From an uncultured Oscillochloris sp. (lineage in GTDB: Bacteria; Chloroflexota; Chloroflexia; Chloroflexales; Chloroflexaceae), in NCBI GenBank assembly GCA_903877945.1, contig CAIRFY010000376.1, forward strand, positions 1-14,557: DNA of 14,557 nucleotides, read 5' to 3'. Shown here in pieces: positions 5,073 to 12,884 of this stretch. Position numbers and translations under genes: made by a program. Under the pieces are notes generated by a model. The model saw only the letters and a list, made by a program, of their open reading frames with translations, ran no database searches and was not told where the DNA came from. Position 1 is the stretch's first letter. Each line of letters opens with the position of its first letter.

Positions 5073-7921
5073 GATTCGTCCCCAGAGGCGCGCCGCCGGG
5101 CACGGTCACGGGCGACGCGCAGGCGCTCCATCGGGTCATCGGGTACAGCGGGCGGCGGCGTATTGATGGGCGAGGATACCGGGGTCGCAGGTGGCTCGGC
5201 AACGCCGCTGATCCGGGCGGCAGCGCGCCGCTTGGCGCTGGCGAGGCGCTCCATCGTCGGGTTGGCGGGGACAGCGGGGGCAGCGCGGGCGGCACGGCGG
5301 GTGGCCAGCCAGCCCCTAACGGTGCCGAAGTCGCTTCGGTGCAGCATCAGGCGGCGCAGCGCGATGTCGAGGGGCAGCAGCAACAGCGCCAACAGCAGCA
5401 GGGGCAGGCCGATCTCGCTCGCTGTCGTCACCCGCTCGTCCGGGTGGGCAAAAGCATCGGTGGCGGCGCTGATCATCTGCCCGCCGGTGAGGGCGGCGAT
5501 TGACCTGAGTAGGGCCACGTTGCCCTGCGATGCGCGGTACTCCGAAGAGTAGGGCACCACTAGGGCGGTGGTTTCCTGGATGACGGGTCGGTTGCCCTGG
5601 GTGCCGCTGATCTGCACCAAGTAGGTGCCTGGCGCGGGGTTCTCGACGCGACCCTGGTAGCTGCCCGGCCCGATCTGGGTGAGCGGCAGCGCGATGGTTG
5701 GTCCGCCGCCGGTACCGCTGACCAGAGACGCGGTCACGTTCAGGTCGGGCGAGGCGAGGGCACCGGTGTCGAGGCGCATGGTCGTCTCGCCGCCCGCGAT
5801 GGTCACGTCGGTACTGACATCCTGGCCACCGCGCACCGGCAGCACCGCATTGAGCATCTGCCCGGCGAAGCGCGGGAAGTCAGCCCACGTGAGCCAATCC
5901 TTCGCCCACGTGCCTTTGGTATCGCTCATCCACGCCGCGCTGTGGCCGAGTCCGTACTGCCAGGATGCCAGGAGCGGCTGTTTGTCATCGGTGGCCAGCA
6001 CCATACGTGCGCGCTCTTTGAGGGTGCCGCCGTTAAATCCGTAGAGTGTGGGCGTGGCGCTGACTCCGGCAAGGATCGGGCTTGTGCCGACGACCACCGG
6101 CGTAAAGGGCCGCTCGATAATGTAGTTGCCGACGGCGGTGATCGTCTCCTGCACAAAAATCTGCGGCACCTCGGTCATATCCTGGGCCGCATAGTAGCGC
6201 CCACCGCCCTGATTGGCCAGTTGTTCCAGGTACGTGGCCGAGCCGCCGCCCGCTGCCACCACGCTCAGGGTAATGCCCTTGCTGCGCATGCTCAGGGCGA
6301 TGTCAGTCTGGTCGCCGCCGCCGCTCCAGCCGTCGGTGAGCAGGATGGCGTGCTTGATCCGAGCGTCCACACCAGAGAGCATCTCCTCGGCCTTGATCAG
6401 TCCAGAGTGTACGTTGGTGATGCCGCTCGGCTGCATGCCCGAAATCGCGCTGATCACCGCGTCAACCGTGGCCCCCTGAGTGACGGGCAGAGTCTGGAAC
6501 GCCTGACTGTCGAAACTGGCGATGCCGAGTTGGTCGTGCGGGCCGAGCAGGGCCGCCGCCTGGGCCACCGCCTCTTTAGCAATATCGACCTTGCGGATGC
6601 CACTGGTGCTCAGTTGGGCGCTGTTGCGGTCGGGACTGCTACAGTGGCAGGCGTCCATGCTACCGGATTTATCGATCACAAAGACCATGGCCAGGTCAGG
6701 GCGCTCCTCGCGGTTGCGTACATCCATATAGACCGGCATCGCCTCTTCCACCGGGGTGCGACCGTAGCCGCCCACGCCGTAGCTCTGGTCGCCGCCGATC
6801 ATCAGCAGTCCCTTGCCGAGATCGCGCACGTAGGCGGGCAATGCGGCCATCGCGCCCACGGGCAGAGCGTGGGCGGGCGTGTTTACCAGGATCACCGCGT
6901 CGTAGACGCTGAGGCCAGCCAGGTCGGCGGGCATCGCCTCGGGTGAGAGCGGCTCGACGAGTACATTGGTGGCCTTCAGGGCGCTGACCAGGGCGGTGGA
7001 CTCCTCGGGTCGGGGGGTGACGACCAGCACACGCGGCGGCCCCTGCACCTGGATGAGGGCAGACACCTCGTTGTTCTGCGCCCGCCCGTCGCGCTCGGGC
7101 TGCACCTGGACGCGGTAGCGCTGGAAGCCGGAGCCGCTCACCGGCACATCAAACGATGTAAGGTTCGCGCCGGGCGAGAGGTCGATCTGGCGCTCAGCGA
7201 TCACCCCGCCGTCGTTGATCAGGCGCACGCTGGCCCGCTGGGCGATGGTACTCTCAATGGTGGCCTTGAGCTTGGCGATCTGACCGTCACGCACGCGGGA
7301 CGGAGCCTCTAGCTGGGATACCAGAACCTCGGCATCGCTGCCGGGCAGGGCCAAGTTGACAATCGAGATCGGCACATTGCGGGCGGCGGCGATGCGTGCG
7401 GCCTCGGTGGCCTGTCCGCTATTCTCGGCCCCGTCAGAGAGCAGCACCAGGCGCTTCTCCGTGTCGGCGGGCAGCATCGCCACGCCGAGCTGAATGGCAT
7501 CGGCGATGTTCGTGCGGGTGGCCACCGGCACCGAGCTCATCCGCCCAAGGCGGCGCTGGTCGCTGGGGGATCGCTCGACCAAGGCGTTACCACCGAAGAC
7601 CACGATAGCCGCCCGGTCGCCCTCAGGCATCGCGGTGAGGGCGTCCTGGATAAATGTCTCGGCCTGGGTGCGCAGCGAGGGCGATAGCGAGTCGCTGCCG
7701 TCAAGCAGAAACACCGTGGTGAGCTGGTCAACCGGCAGAACGAGTTGGGCACCGGCGACGGCCAGCACGAGGGCCAGGCCGATCACACTGCGCAGGGCCA
7801 GACCGCCCCAGAAACGCCATGCGACCAAGCGACGCGGCCCCAGCAGGGCCGTCACCCAAATCAGCGCCAGCACGCCGAGGAGCCAGAGCATCTCGGGATA
7901 GATAAACGAGAGATGAGGCAT
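5069..7921 (-). CDS. Membrane protein with two VWA domains and a GATase-like domain
   Basis: A 950-residue membrane-anchored protein. Two membrane segments (about 10-28 and 40-63) open it in the manner of BatA-like proteins. The first VWA domain (about 69-193) has MIDAS motif DGSDS (74-78), threonine in TNIADAI and LLSDGAEN. Around 296-395 is a class I glutamine-amidotransferase-like Rossmann domain (VLVVTPRPE, GKGLLMIGGDQSYGVGGYG). The second VWA domain (about 410-593) has MIDAS DKSGS (417-421), SGITN and LLTDGWSGG. A beta-rich region follows, then a membrane segment (about 837-854) and a basic, proline-rich cytoplasmic tail of about 95 residues. The open frame extends to 8032, but the ATG at 7921 is chosen: GGGAG lies 9 nt upstream and the extra N-terminus is heptad repeat DNA. 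Metal-dependent adhesion or complex assembly is likely; partners are unknown. Confidence 0.88.
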   Translation of the reverse strand: MPHLSFIYPEMLWLLGVLALIWVTALLGPRRLVAWRFWGGLALRSVIGLALVLAVAGAQLVLPVDQLTTVFLLDGSDSLSPSLRTQAETFIQDALTAMPEGDRAAIVVFGGNALVERSPSDQRRLGRMSSVPVATRTNIADAIQLGVAMLPADTEKRLVLLSDGAENSGQATEAARIAAARNVPISIVNLALPGSDAEVLVSQLEAPSRVRDGQIAKLKATIESTIAQRASVRLINDGGVIAERQIDLSPGANLTSFDVPVSGSGFQRYRVQVQPERDGRAQNNEVSALIQVQGPPRVLVVTPRPEESTALVSALKATNVLVEPLSPEAMPADLAGLSVYDAVILVNTPAHALPVGAMAALPAYVRDLGKGLLMIGGDQSYGVGGYGRTPVEEAMPVYMDVRNREERPDLAMVFVIDKSGSMDACHCSSPDRNSAQLSTSGIRKVDIAKEAVAQAAALLGPHDQLGIASFDSQAFQTLPVTQGATVDAVISAISGMQPSGITNVHSGLIKAEEMLSGVDARIKHAILLTDGWSGGGDQTDIALSMRSKGITLSVVAAGGGSATYLEQLANQGGGRYYAAQDMTEVPQIFVQETITAVGNYIIERPFTPVVVGTSPILAGVSATPTLYGFNGGTLKERARMVLATDDKQPLLASWQYGLGHSAAWMSDTKGTWAKDWLTWADFPRFAGQMLNAVLPVRGGQDVSTDVTIAGGETTMRLDTGALASPDLNVTASLVSGTGGGPTIALPLTQIGPGSYQGRVENPAPGTYLVQISGTQGNRPVIQETTALVVPYSSEYRASQGNVALLRSIAALTGGQMISAATDAFAHPDERVTTASEIGLPLLLLALLLLPLDIALRRLMLHRSDFGTVRGWLATRRAARAAPAVPANPTMERLASAKRRAAARISGVAEPPATPVSSPINTPPPAVPDDPMERLRVARDRARRRASGDES

Positions 7922-7940
7922 AGGCACTGGCTCCCGGAGG

Positions 7941-7982
7941 AAATGCAAAATGCGAAATGCAAGATGCAAGATGCAAGATGCG
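7941..7982. repeat. Heptanucleotide tandem repeat (ARATGCR) x6
   Basis: Six consecutive 7-bp units of the form A-A/G-A-T-G-C-A/G occupy 7941-7982, with small drift between units. The style matches the short tandem heptanucleotide repeats (STRRs) known from filamentous cyanobacteria. The array lies inside the predicted 5' leader of the VWA gene, ending about 10 bp before its ribosome-binding site. It remains an open frame only by chance. Confidence 0.85.
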
Positions 7983-7988
7983 AAACGG

Positions 7989-8001
7989 CACGGAGTCCGT
8001 G
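7989..8001. promoter_or_regulatory. 13-bp palindrome at the predicted VWA transcription start
   Basis: CACGGA-G-TCCGTG is a perfect inverted repeat with 6-bp arms around one base. It begins 3 bp downstream of the -10 box of the adjacent promoter and covers the predicted start near 7997, a typical position for a repressor operator. No regulator can be named. Confidence 0.45.
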
Positions 8002-8003
8002 TC

Positions 8004-8032
8004 ATTGTACCGAGTTGAACGGGTGACGGCAA
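8004..8032 (-). promoter_or_regulatory. Sigma70-like promoter for the VWA protein gene
   Basis: On the minus strand TTGCCG (8032 down to 8027) and TACAAT (8009 down to 8004) are 17 bp apart. The start would be near 7997, giving a leader of about 76 nt that contains the heptad repeat. The promoter lies within 20 bp of the target duplication of the neighbouring mobile element. Confidence 0.55.
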
Positions 8033-8050
8033 GGTAGGGCCGAGTCATTC

Positions 8051-8166
8051 CAGGGCTGATGCAAAGTCGTGTGATCGCCGGGCAGCCCTCACCCCCCAGC
8101 CCCCTCTCCCCGTGAGGGAGAGGGGCAGGGGGTGAGGGGCCGGAGGGTGACTTTGCATCAGCCCTG
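8051..8166 (+). mobile_element. MITE-like element, 116-bp type, with 10-bp target duplication
   Basis: Perfect 18-bp terminal inverted repeats, CAGGGCTGATGCAAAGTC (8051-8068) and its reverse complement (8149-8166), enclose a core with the GTGTGATCGCCGGGCAGCCC left arm and a CCCCTCTCCCCGTGAGGGAGAGGGG foldback. The element is flanked by perfect 10-bp direct repeats CGAGTCATTC at 8041-8050 and 8167-8176, the signature of a transposition event. It has no ORF and must be moved by a transposase encoded elsewhere. Both termini differ from the other copies at the same positions (CTGA in place of CATG), so the two ends have changed together. The rest of the 7922-8232 gap holds the VWA promoter and leader; nothing else is seen in 8177-8232. 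Confidence 0.88.
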
Positions 8167-8232
8167 CGAGTCATTCCAGGGGCTGGGGGTGAGAAGGCTA
8201 GATCGGCGCTGCACCCACTTATTCGAAGGGCG

Positions 8233-11200
8233 CTACCGAGACAGCGCCGGAAGAATCTTATTAAACGGGGCGGCAACCGTGGTCATACGGGCGCTTGCGC
8301 TAATCAGTGGGCGCAGCGGGTCGTTGCTGGCGATCAGGATCTCGACGCTGGCAGGCCACGGGTCGGCTTCGCTGACCCAGCTCAGTGTCACGGGCAGATC
8401 TACCTGCTGGCCGGGGGCAATGCTACCCGACGAGGGCGGCAGTGCGGCCCAGAACGTCGTTGCAGGCTGTGGGCGCAACTCGATGGTTTGTCCGCTGCTC
8501 ACACTCAAGATGGTGCCGCAGCCGAGGGATTGGAATTGTGTCGTACTCTGCTGTACCCCCGCGCTCGGCGTCAGGATCAATGGGAGCGCGCCTATCTGTT
8601 TGTAGTTCATGCTCACTCTGCCGTCGGGCATCAGCAGAGCCTGGAAACTCAGGCGATAGGTTGTCGTGCCAAAGAGCGGTACATCCTCCCAACTGATCAG
8701 GAATCCGCTAGAGGTGGCGGCATAGCTCACCCGTGCCCCTATCTGTGAGGGGTCAAGATCGAGATGCAGCGGGATCAGAGTCTCGTTCGGCGACTCACTA
8801 ATTGGCAGGCAGCCGGACGCATAGCCTGTGGGTGTTATGCCCAGCGGGCTGAAGCTGATGGTTCCGTTTGCGCCGATAATGACGCTCGTGTAGATCTGAT
8901 CAAAAAAATGGAAATTGAACCCGATGTTAATCGGGGTGCTGAAATCGTCGTCGCCTAATGTGATGGTCGTCGCACTGCTCGGCGGATTGATCCAGGTTGC
9001 CGTCGGGCCATCGGGCTGGTCGCTACGCCAGGTTCCGTACCAGGCCACGGGCATAGTCGCACTGTAGTCAATTGCCTTGGTGCCGTCATTATGCAAGGTG
9101 ATCGCGAGATTCGCCAACTGTCCGATGGACACCGTGCTTGTGAGCAGATCCGTGTTGAATGTCAGATGCGGTGTGTCGGGGTTGAGGGTAAAGTTGAGGG
9201 TTGCGCTCTCGCTGGTTCCCAGGGCCATACGGGCGATTTTGGGCGCGTAGGAGGAGGAATTGGCTGTGAGGGTATAGCTTATGGCTGACGATGGTAGCAC
9301 AAGTTGGTAGGCTCCGCTCGCATCGGTGTTCACAGTGGCCCCGTCGGTGACGGCCACGGTCGCCGCCAGAGGGGTGCCGTCACTGGCGCGAGTCACCTTC
9401 CCGCTCACCGTGGCGTAGTTCGGGTCAGCCGGAACGGTCAGCGTCAGCGGGATTATCAGCGGGGTCTGACTCAGATCGGCGTTGTGAACGAGGACGCGTG
9501 CCTGATAGGTGCCTGGGCTCGGAATATTCCGCGTATCCACGGTGATGATGAGGCTGGCGCTTGCTCCCGCCTTGATCACGCTCATCCCTGTGGCGGGCAG
9601 GCTGAGCCAGGGAACATCGACGCTGGCCTGGGCCACAGCGGAGTAGACGTTAAGACGTCCGTATCCATAGATGTTATTTGGCGTACTGGTGGCGTGGCAG
9701 AGGTTGTACACCGAGGGGTCGTCGAATTGCGAGTCCGCGCCGATTGGACTGGCGCTCGTCGTGAGAATCGCGTAGGTGCGGTCATAGTCGCCGATCAGGC
9801 TCGGGTTCGCCGACCAGATCAAGGCCACACTTCCCGCCACATGGGGCGTTGCCATCGAGGTGCCGCTCAGGGTGAGGTAGGAGGGCTGGATGCTACCGCT
9901 ACCGGGTGCGGTCGAGACGATCACGCTACCAGGGGCGCTGATGTCAGGCTTCAGGCGACCATCCGCACTTGGACCAATGTCGCTGTAATACGCGATCTTA
10001 TCGGCGCTGTCGAGCGATCCCACGCCCACGACCTGGGCATAGTCAGCAGGCGAACGGATGGTGCTACATCTGTAGGAGACTCTGCCATTACCTGCGGCGA
10101 AGACAGGGAAGATCCCTGATGCCCGCCATGCCGTCACGAAGCTGGCGTACCAGTTATTACTGCCATCGCTAGCCGACCACGAATTATTAATGACGTGTGG
10201 ACGCAGGTCGGGGCGCGGATTCTGGCCCGTCAGGTCGGTTGGGGCAAGCATCCACTGGGCAGCCTGGATCAGCGCTGTGTCAGTACATGCGCTGCTATCG
10301 CATGCCCGTGCGGCGATCCAGCGTGCGCCTGGGGCGACGCCTACGGCTGGCTCGTTCGCGCTCGCCCCGCTGCTCGCCACCATTGTGCCCATCGTGTGCG
10401 TGCCGTGGTAGCCCGAGTCGCTTGGGAAGACGCTGTTGATATTGTTAGGGTTGTACCAATTGTAGTTATGGTCGAAGACTCCGCCACCTTTATTGCCTCG
10501 GTACTGATTCACCAGGGCCGGGTGCGTGTATTCCACACCACTGTCGATGCTGGCTACGGTGATGCCCGCGCCGCGAACCCCAAAGTTATTCCACACGCGG
10601 TCTGCACCGATACGCTCAATGTTCCAGCACACGTTCACCGCATTGGGAATGCAGTCGCTGACCTGATCGAGGGTCGCACCGCTGGGCGTCTCCGGGCCGA
10701 GGGTCATCAGATGATTGGCCCGCAGCATCGCCACATCCGAGCGCCCAGCCAGAGCCGCTACATCGGCGGCAGTGCCGCGTACCGCCAGGGCGTTCACGAT
10801 CCACAGCGGCGTATAGCTCACACCTCGGCCATCAAGGAAGGATCGCAGCCCAACCTGACTACGCATCGCGTGATCGTGCAGAGTCTGGTACACGTATTGG
10901 CCGCGCTGATTCCAGTCGCTGATCGTGTAGGCCGCACGAAGATCTGCCTGATCCGCGAGGAAGACCAAAAAATCTGTGGGGGCGTTGGGTGACGCAGTGA
11001 TGGTGGCGCTCAACTGCGGATCGACCCGCTGGGCCTGCACCGGCAGCGCCACGGAGGCCAGGTCGGCGGGCAGGGCGGCCCGGAGTGCCGCCGTCGGGCT
11101 GATTGGCAGTGCCTCATACAGGTGAGGCGTCACGTCCGCCCCGCCCGTGTTCTGGATGGTCAGCGTGATTTGCGTCGTTGTGCCGAGGGCCGCGTTTGTA

Positions 11201-11340
11201 ACGACGGATGCCGGGTTGCTCGTGAGTGCGGAGTTCGATTGGGCGATGGCGACCTGATGGATTGTTGGGACGACGGTGCCGACCACCAGGGTTGTGATCA
11301 GCGCCAGAACCATAGCGGCGGTACGCAGATAGAGCGTCAT
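8233..11340 (-). CDS. Secreted subtilisin-like serine protease (peptidase S8)
   Basis: A 1035-residue exported protease. A signal peptide of about 34 residues ends at AIAQ. After a conserved-repeat-like segment and an I9-type propeptide region (about 120-210), the S8 domain carries the full catalytic triad: D266 in VASIDSG, H312 in YHGTHTMGT and S495 in LSGTSMATPHVAG, with oxyanion N418 in FAAGNG. Beyond the catalytic domain lie a beta-sandwich (about 570-640), a carboxypeptidase-regulatory-like module (about 644-720, VSGKVTRASDGTPL) and a further region of roughly 300 residues of beta-rich sequence. The protein ends NKILPALSR with no LPXTG or PEP-CTERM signal. The open frame extends to 11412, but the ATG at 11340 starts the signal peptide and has AGGA 6 nt upstream. 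Substrate is unknown. Confidence 0.93.
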   Translation of the reverse strand: MTLYLRTAAMVLALITTLVVGTVVPTIHQVAIAQSNSALTSNPASVVTNAALGTTTQITLTIQNTGGADVTPHLYEALPISPTAALRAALPADLASVALPVQAQRVDPQLSATITASPNAPTDFLVFLADQADLRAAYTISDWNQRGQYVYQTLHDHAMRSQVGLRSFLDGRGVSYTPLWIVNALAVRGTAADVAALAGRSDVAMLRANHLMTLGPETPSGATLDQVSDCIPNAVNVCWNIERIGADRVWNNFGVRGAGITVASIDSGVEYTHPALVNQYRGNKGGGVFDHNYNWYNPNNINSVFPSDSGYHGTHTMGTMVASSGASANEPAVGVAPGARWIAARACDSSACTDTALIQAAQWMLAPTDLTGQNPRPDLRPHVINNSWSASDGSNNWYASFVTAWRASGIFPVFAAGNGRVSYRCSTIRSPADYAQVVGVGSLDSADKIAYYSDIGPSADGRLKPDISAPGSVIVSTAPGSGSIQPSYLTLSGTSMATPHVAGSVALIWSANPSLIGDYDRTYAILTTSASPIGADSQFDDPSVYNLCHATSTPNNIYGYGRLNVYSAVAQASVDVPWLSLPATGMSVIKAGASASLIITVDTRNIPSPGTYQARVLVHNADLSQTPLIIPLTLTVPADPNYATVSGKVTRASDGTPLAATVAVTDGATVNTDASGAYQLVLPSSAISYTLTANSSSYAPKIARMALGTSESATLNFTLNPDTPHLTFNTDLLTSTVSIGQLANLAITLHNDGTKAIDYSATMPVAWYGTWRSDQPDGPTATWINPPSSATTITLGDDDFSTPINIGFNFHFFDQIYTSVIIGANGTISFSPLGITPTGYASGCLPISESPNETLIPLHLDLDPSQIGARVSYAATSSGFLISWEDVPLFGTTTYRLSFQALLMPDGRVSMNYKQIGALPLILTPSAGVQQSTTQFQSLGCGTILSVSSGQTIELRPQPATTFWAALPPSSGSIAPGQQVDLPVTLSWVSEADPWPASVEILIASNDPLRPLISASARMTTVAAPFNKILPALSR

Positions 11341-11395
11341 ATCCTGTCCTAAGCCACGTGGGTTGTAGGAATCAAAGGTACAGCGTGGCTCAGGT

Positions 11396-11424
11396 AGCGT
11401 ATCAGTCCGCATAAACTATGTCAA
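11396..11424 (-). promoter_or_regulatory. Promoter for the S8 protease gene
   Basis: On the minus strand a perfect TTGACA (11424 down to 11419) is followed after 17 bp by TACGCT (11401 down to 11396), preceded by TG one base away as in an extended -10. The -10 hexamer itself is poor. Transcription would begin near 11389, about 50 nt before the ATG at 11340. Confidence 0.5.
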
Positions 11425-11442
11425 CTCGGCCCTCACCCCCCA

Positions 11443-11548
11443 CAGGGCATGTGCAAAGTCGTGTGGTCGCCGGGCAGCCCTCACCCCCCAGCCCCCTCTC
11501 CCCGTGAGGGAGAGGGGGCTGGGGTGAGGGACTTTGACGTAACCCTAG
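11443..11548 (+). mobile_element. Decayed MITE-like element of the same family
   Basis: The left end CAGGGCATGTGCAAAGTC (11443-11460) is identical to the terminus at 14356-14373 and is followed by the family's GTGTGGTCGCCGGGCAGCCC arm and G/C-rich foldback. The right end (ACTTTGACGTAACCCTAG, 11531-11548) is only a partial match to the expected terminus and lacks the CCGGAGGGTG step. No flanking duplication is visible. Bases 11429-11441 just to the left are another fragment of the CCCTCACCCC core, so this site may hold two insertions. Confidence 0.7.
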
Positions 11549-11555
11549 CCATTGG

Positions 11556-11592
11556 ACGAGGAGACGAGCATGTGTTCGTATCTCCTCCTCGT
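11556..11592 (-). terminator. Hairpin after the patatin gene, possible weak terminator
   Basis: ACGAGGAGA (11556-11564) can pair with TCTCCT plus CGT (11581-11592) if a CCT bulge is allowed, with a 16-nt loop. It begins 8 bp after the stop codon of the patatin-like gene in the direction of transcription. No U-run follows, so a role in termination is uncertain. Confidence 0.35.
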
Positions 11593-11600
11593 GTTACGCA

Positions 11601-12818
11601 TCACAGCCCGCTATCCCGCATACGATCAAGCAGCCGGTCGAGCTCTGCGAGGGTGTGCGCGAGACCGGCGGGGGTGCGGCTCAGGGCACCGTCGCCGATC
11701 ATCACCGATCTTACCGCGTCGGCATCGTCGCCAACTGTGCGTAGGTCAGCCAAATTCTGGCGGAGCCGCTGGTCGCTGATGGCAATGCCGTGGCGACCGA
11801 GGAGTTCATGGTAGCGTGAGAAGTGATGCTGGAGGTGGCCTGCCACTGTCTCAAAGGCGTGACGGGCGATGTCCATGCGCGTGTGGTAGTGCATCGCGTT
11901 ACCGTGGAACATCACAGCGTCGTCGCGGCTCGGCTCGATCAAGATTATATCGACATGCGGGTGGCGGCGTCGGATCTGCTTGATGTGGTAGTGCAGACCG
12001 GCGTGGATAAACGTGCGGAAGATCTGGCTGCCAATCAGCGGTATCCCCTCATCGCTGATCGCGTGGCCTGATGTATGGTGACGGTTATCGAAAGGCACCA
12101 TCGGGTTAATACAGACGATCAGCTCGGTGCCGCCTTCGATTGCCACATCCAGGCTCGCGGTGCCACGGATCCCGCCGTCGATATAGTCGCGTTCGCCGAT
12201 CCGCACCGGTCGGTAGAAGAGCGGGATCGCTGCCGACGCACTTACCGCCTGCGAGATCGGCACATGGGCCAGGTGGCCATGCCCAAAGATCGCCCGCTCG
12301 CCGGTGTCCAGGTCGGTAGCGATGACCGCCAGCTCGCGGCTAAGGTCGGTAAAATGGTTGGAGCGACCGGGTTGTTCCAGCGCGGTTCGCAAGAATCTTT
12401 CCAGCGCGCCGCTATCATAAATACCGTTGGGCAGACTGGGAGCCAGCAGTTCGGCGAGATCGAGCAGGGTCGCACCTTCACCGGTAGCAATACGGTTGAC
12501 GAGGGCGGTGAGGGCGTCGGGCAGGTGACGTAGGCGGTCAAGGGCGGCGGGGATGTTGATCGAGAAGAGGTGATGTGGCTCAAGCTGGTCAATCCCGAGG
12601 ACAGAGCTATCGAGGACGGAGAGCAGCGTGCGCGGTGAGATATTGTTGGCCAGGCAGGAGGCGATCAGACCACCGGCGCTAGTGCCGACGTAGCTGTCGA
12701 ACTCGTTGACCGAGTGTTGTTCGAGGATCTGATCGATTGCGCAGAGGGCACCGATCTCATAGGCCGCACCGGTGACCCCGCCGCCCGCAAGGACGAGAGC
12801 CGATTTGCTACGTTGCAT
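11601..12818 (-). CDS. Patatin-like phospholipase family protein
   Basis: A 405-residue predicted lipid acyl hydrolase with a Ser-Asp catalytic dyad. The oxyanion-hole motif AGGGVTGAAYEIGAL lies at 11-25, nucleophile S47 is in GTSAGG, and D214 is in YIDGGIRGTA. A membrane signal is absent, so action in the cytosol or on lipid surfaces is expected. The open frame begins with a GTG at 12878, but the ATG at 12818 places the glycine-rich motif at the usual distance from the N-terminus; the upstream GGGGG is only a modest ribosome-binding site. The gene follows the PhaR-type regulator by 66 bp on the same strand and is the third gene after phasin. That setting suggests activity at the polyhydroxyalkanoate granule, for example on the polymer or its phospholipid surface, though the family also includes general phospholipases of the RssA type. 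Confidence 0.88.
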   Translation of the reverse strand: MQRSKSALVLAGGGVTGAAYEIGALCAIDQILEQHSVNEFDSYVGTSAGGLIASCLANNISPRTLLSVLDSSVLGIDQLEPHHLFSINIPAALDRLRHLPDALTALVNRIATGEGATLLDLAELLAPSLPNGIYDSGALERFLRTALEQPGRSNHFTDLSRELAVIATDLDTGERAIFGHGHLAHVPISQAVSASAAIPLFYRPVRIGERDYIDGGIRGTASLDVAIEGGTELIVCINPMVPFDNRHHTSGHAISDEGIPLIGSQIFRTFIHAGLHYHIKQIRRRHPHVDIILIEPSRDDAVMFHGNAMHYHTRMDIARHAFETVAGHLQHHFSRYHELLGRHGIAISDQRLRQNLADLRTVGDDADAVRSVMIGDGALSRTPAGLAHTLAELDRLLDRMRDSGL

Positions 12819-12884
12819 GGGAGCCCCCGTTAGAAGTGATGAATGATGCATGGTGCGTGCGGAACATTCAGCATGCACTATGGG

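Noticed and set aside
5942..6946. Plus-strand open frame of 334 codons inside the VWA gene
   Set aside because: It is rich in His, Ala, Gly and Arg, as expected for the complement of a GC-rich coding frame, and matches no family.
7922..8032. N-terminal extension of the VWA protein frame
   Set aside because: Its residues are encoded by the heptad repeat and the promoter; the ATG at 7921 is followed directly by the first membrane segment.
8041..8180. CRISPR array in the repeated GC-rich segments
   Set aside because: Repeats are inverted foldbacks without regularly spaced unique spacers and no cas genes are present.
9304..10119. Plus-strand open frame of 271 codons inside the protease gene
   Set aside because: Antisense shadow of the S8 catalytic domain; no start signals or recognisable motifs.
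11341..11412. N-terminal extension of the protease frame
   Set aside because: It would place 24 polar residues before a typical signal peptide and would overlap the predicted promoter.
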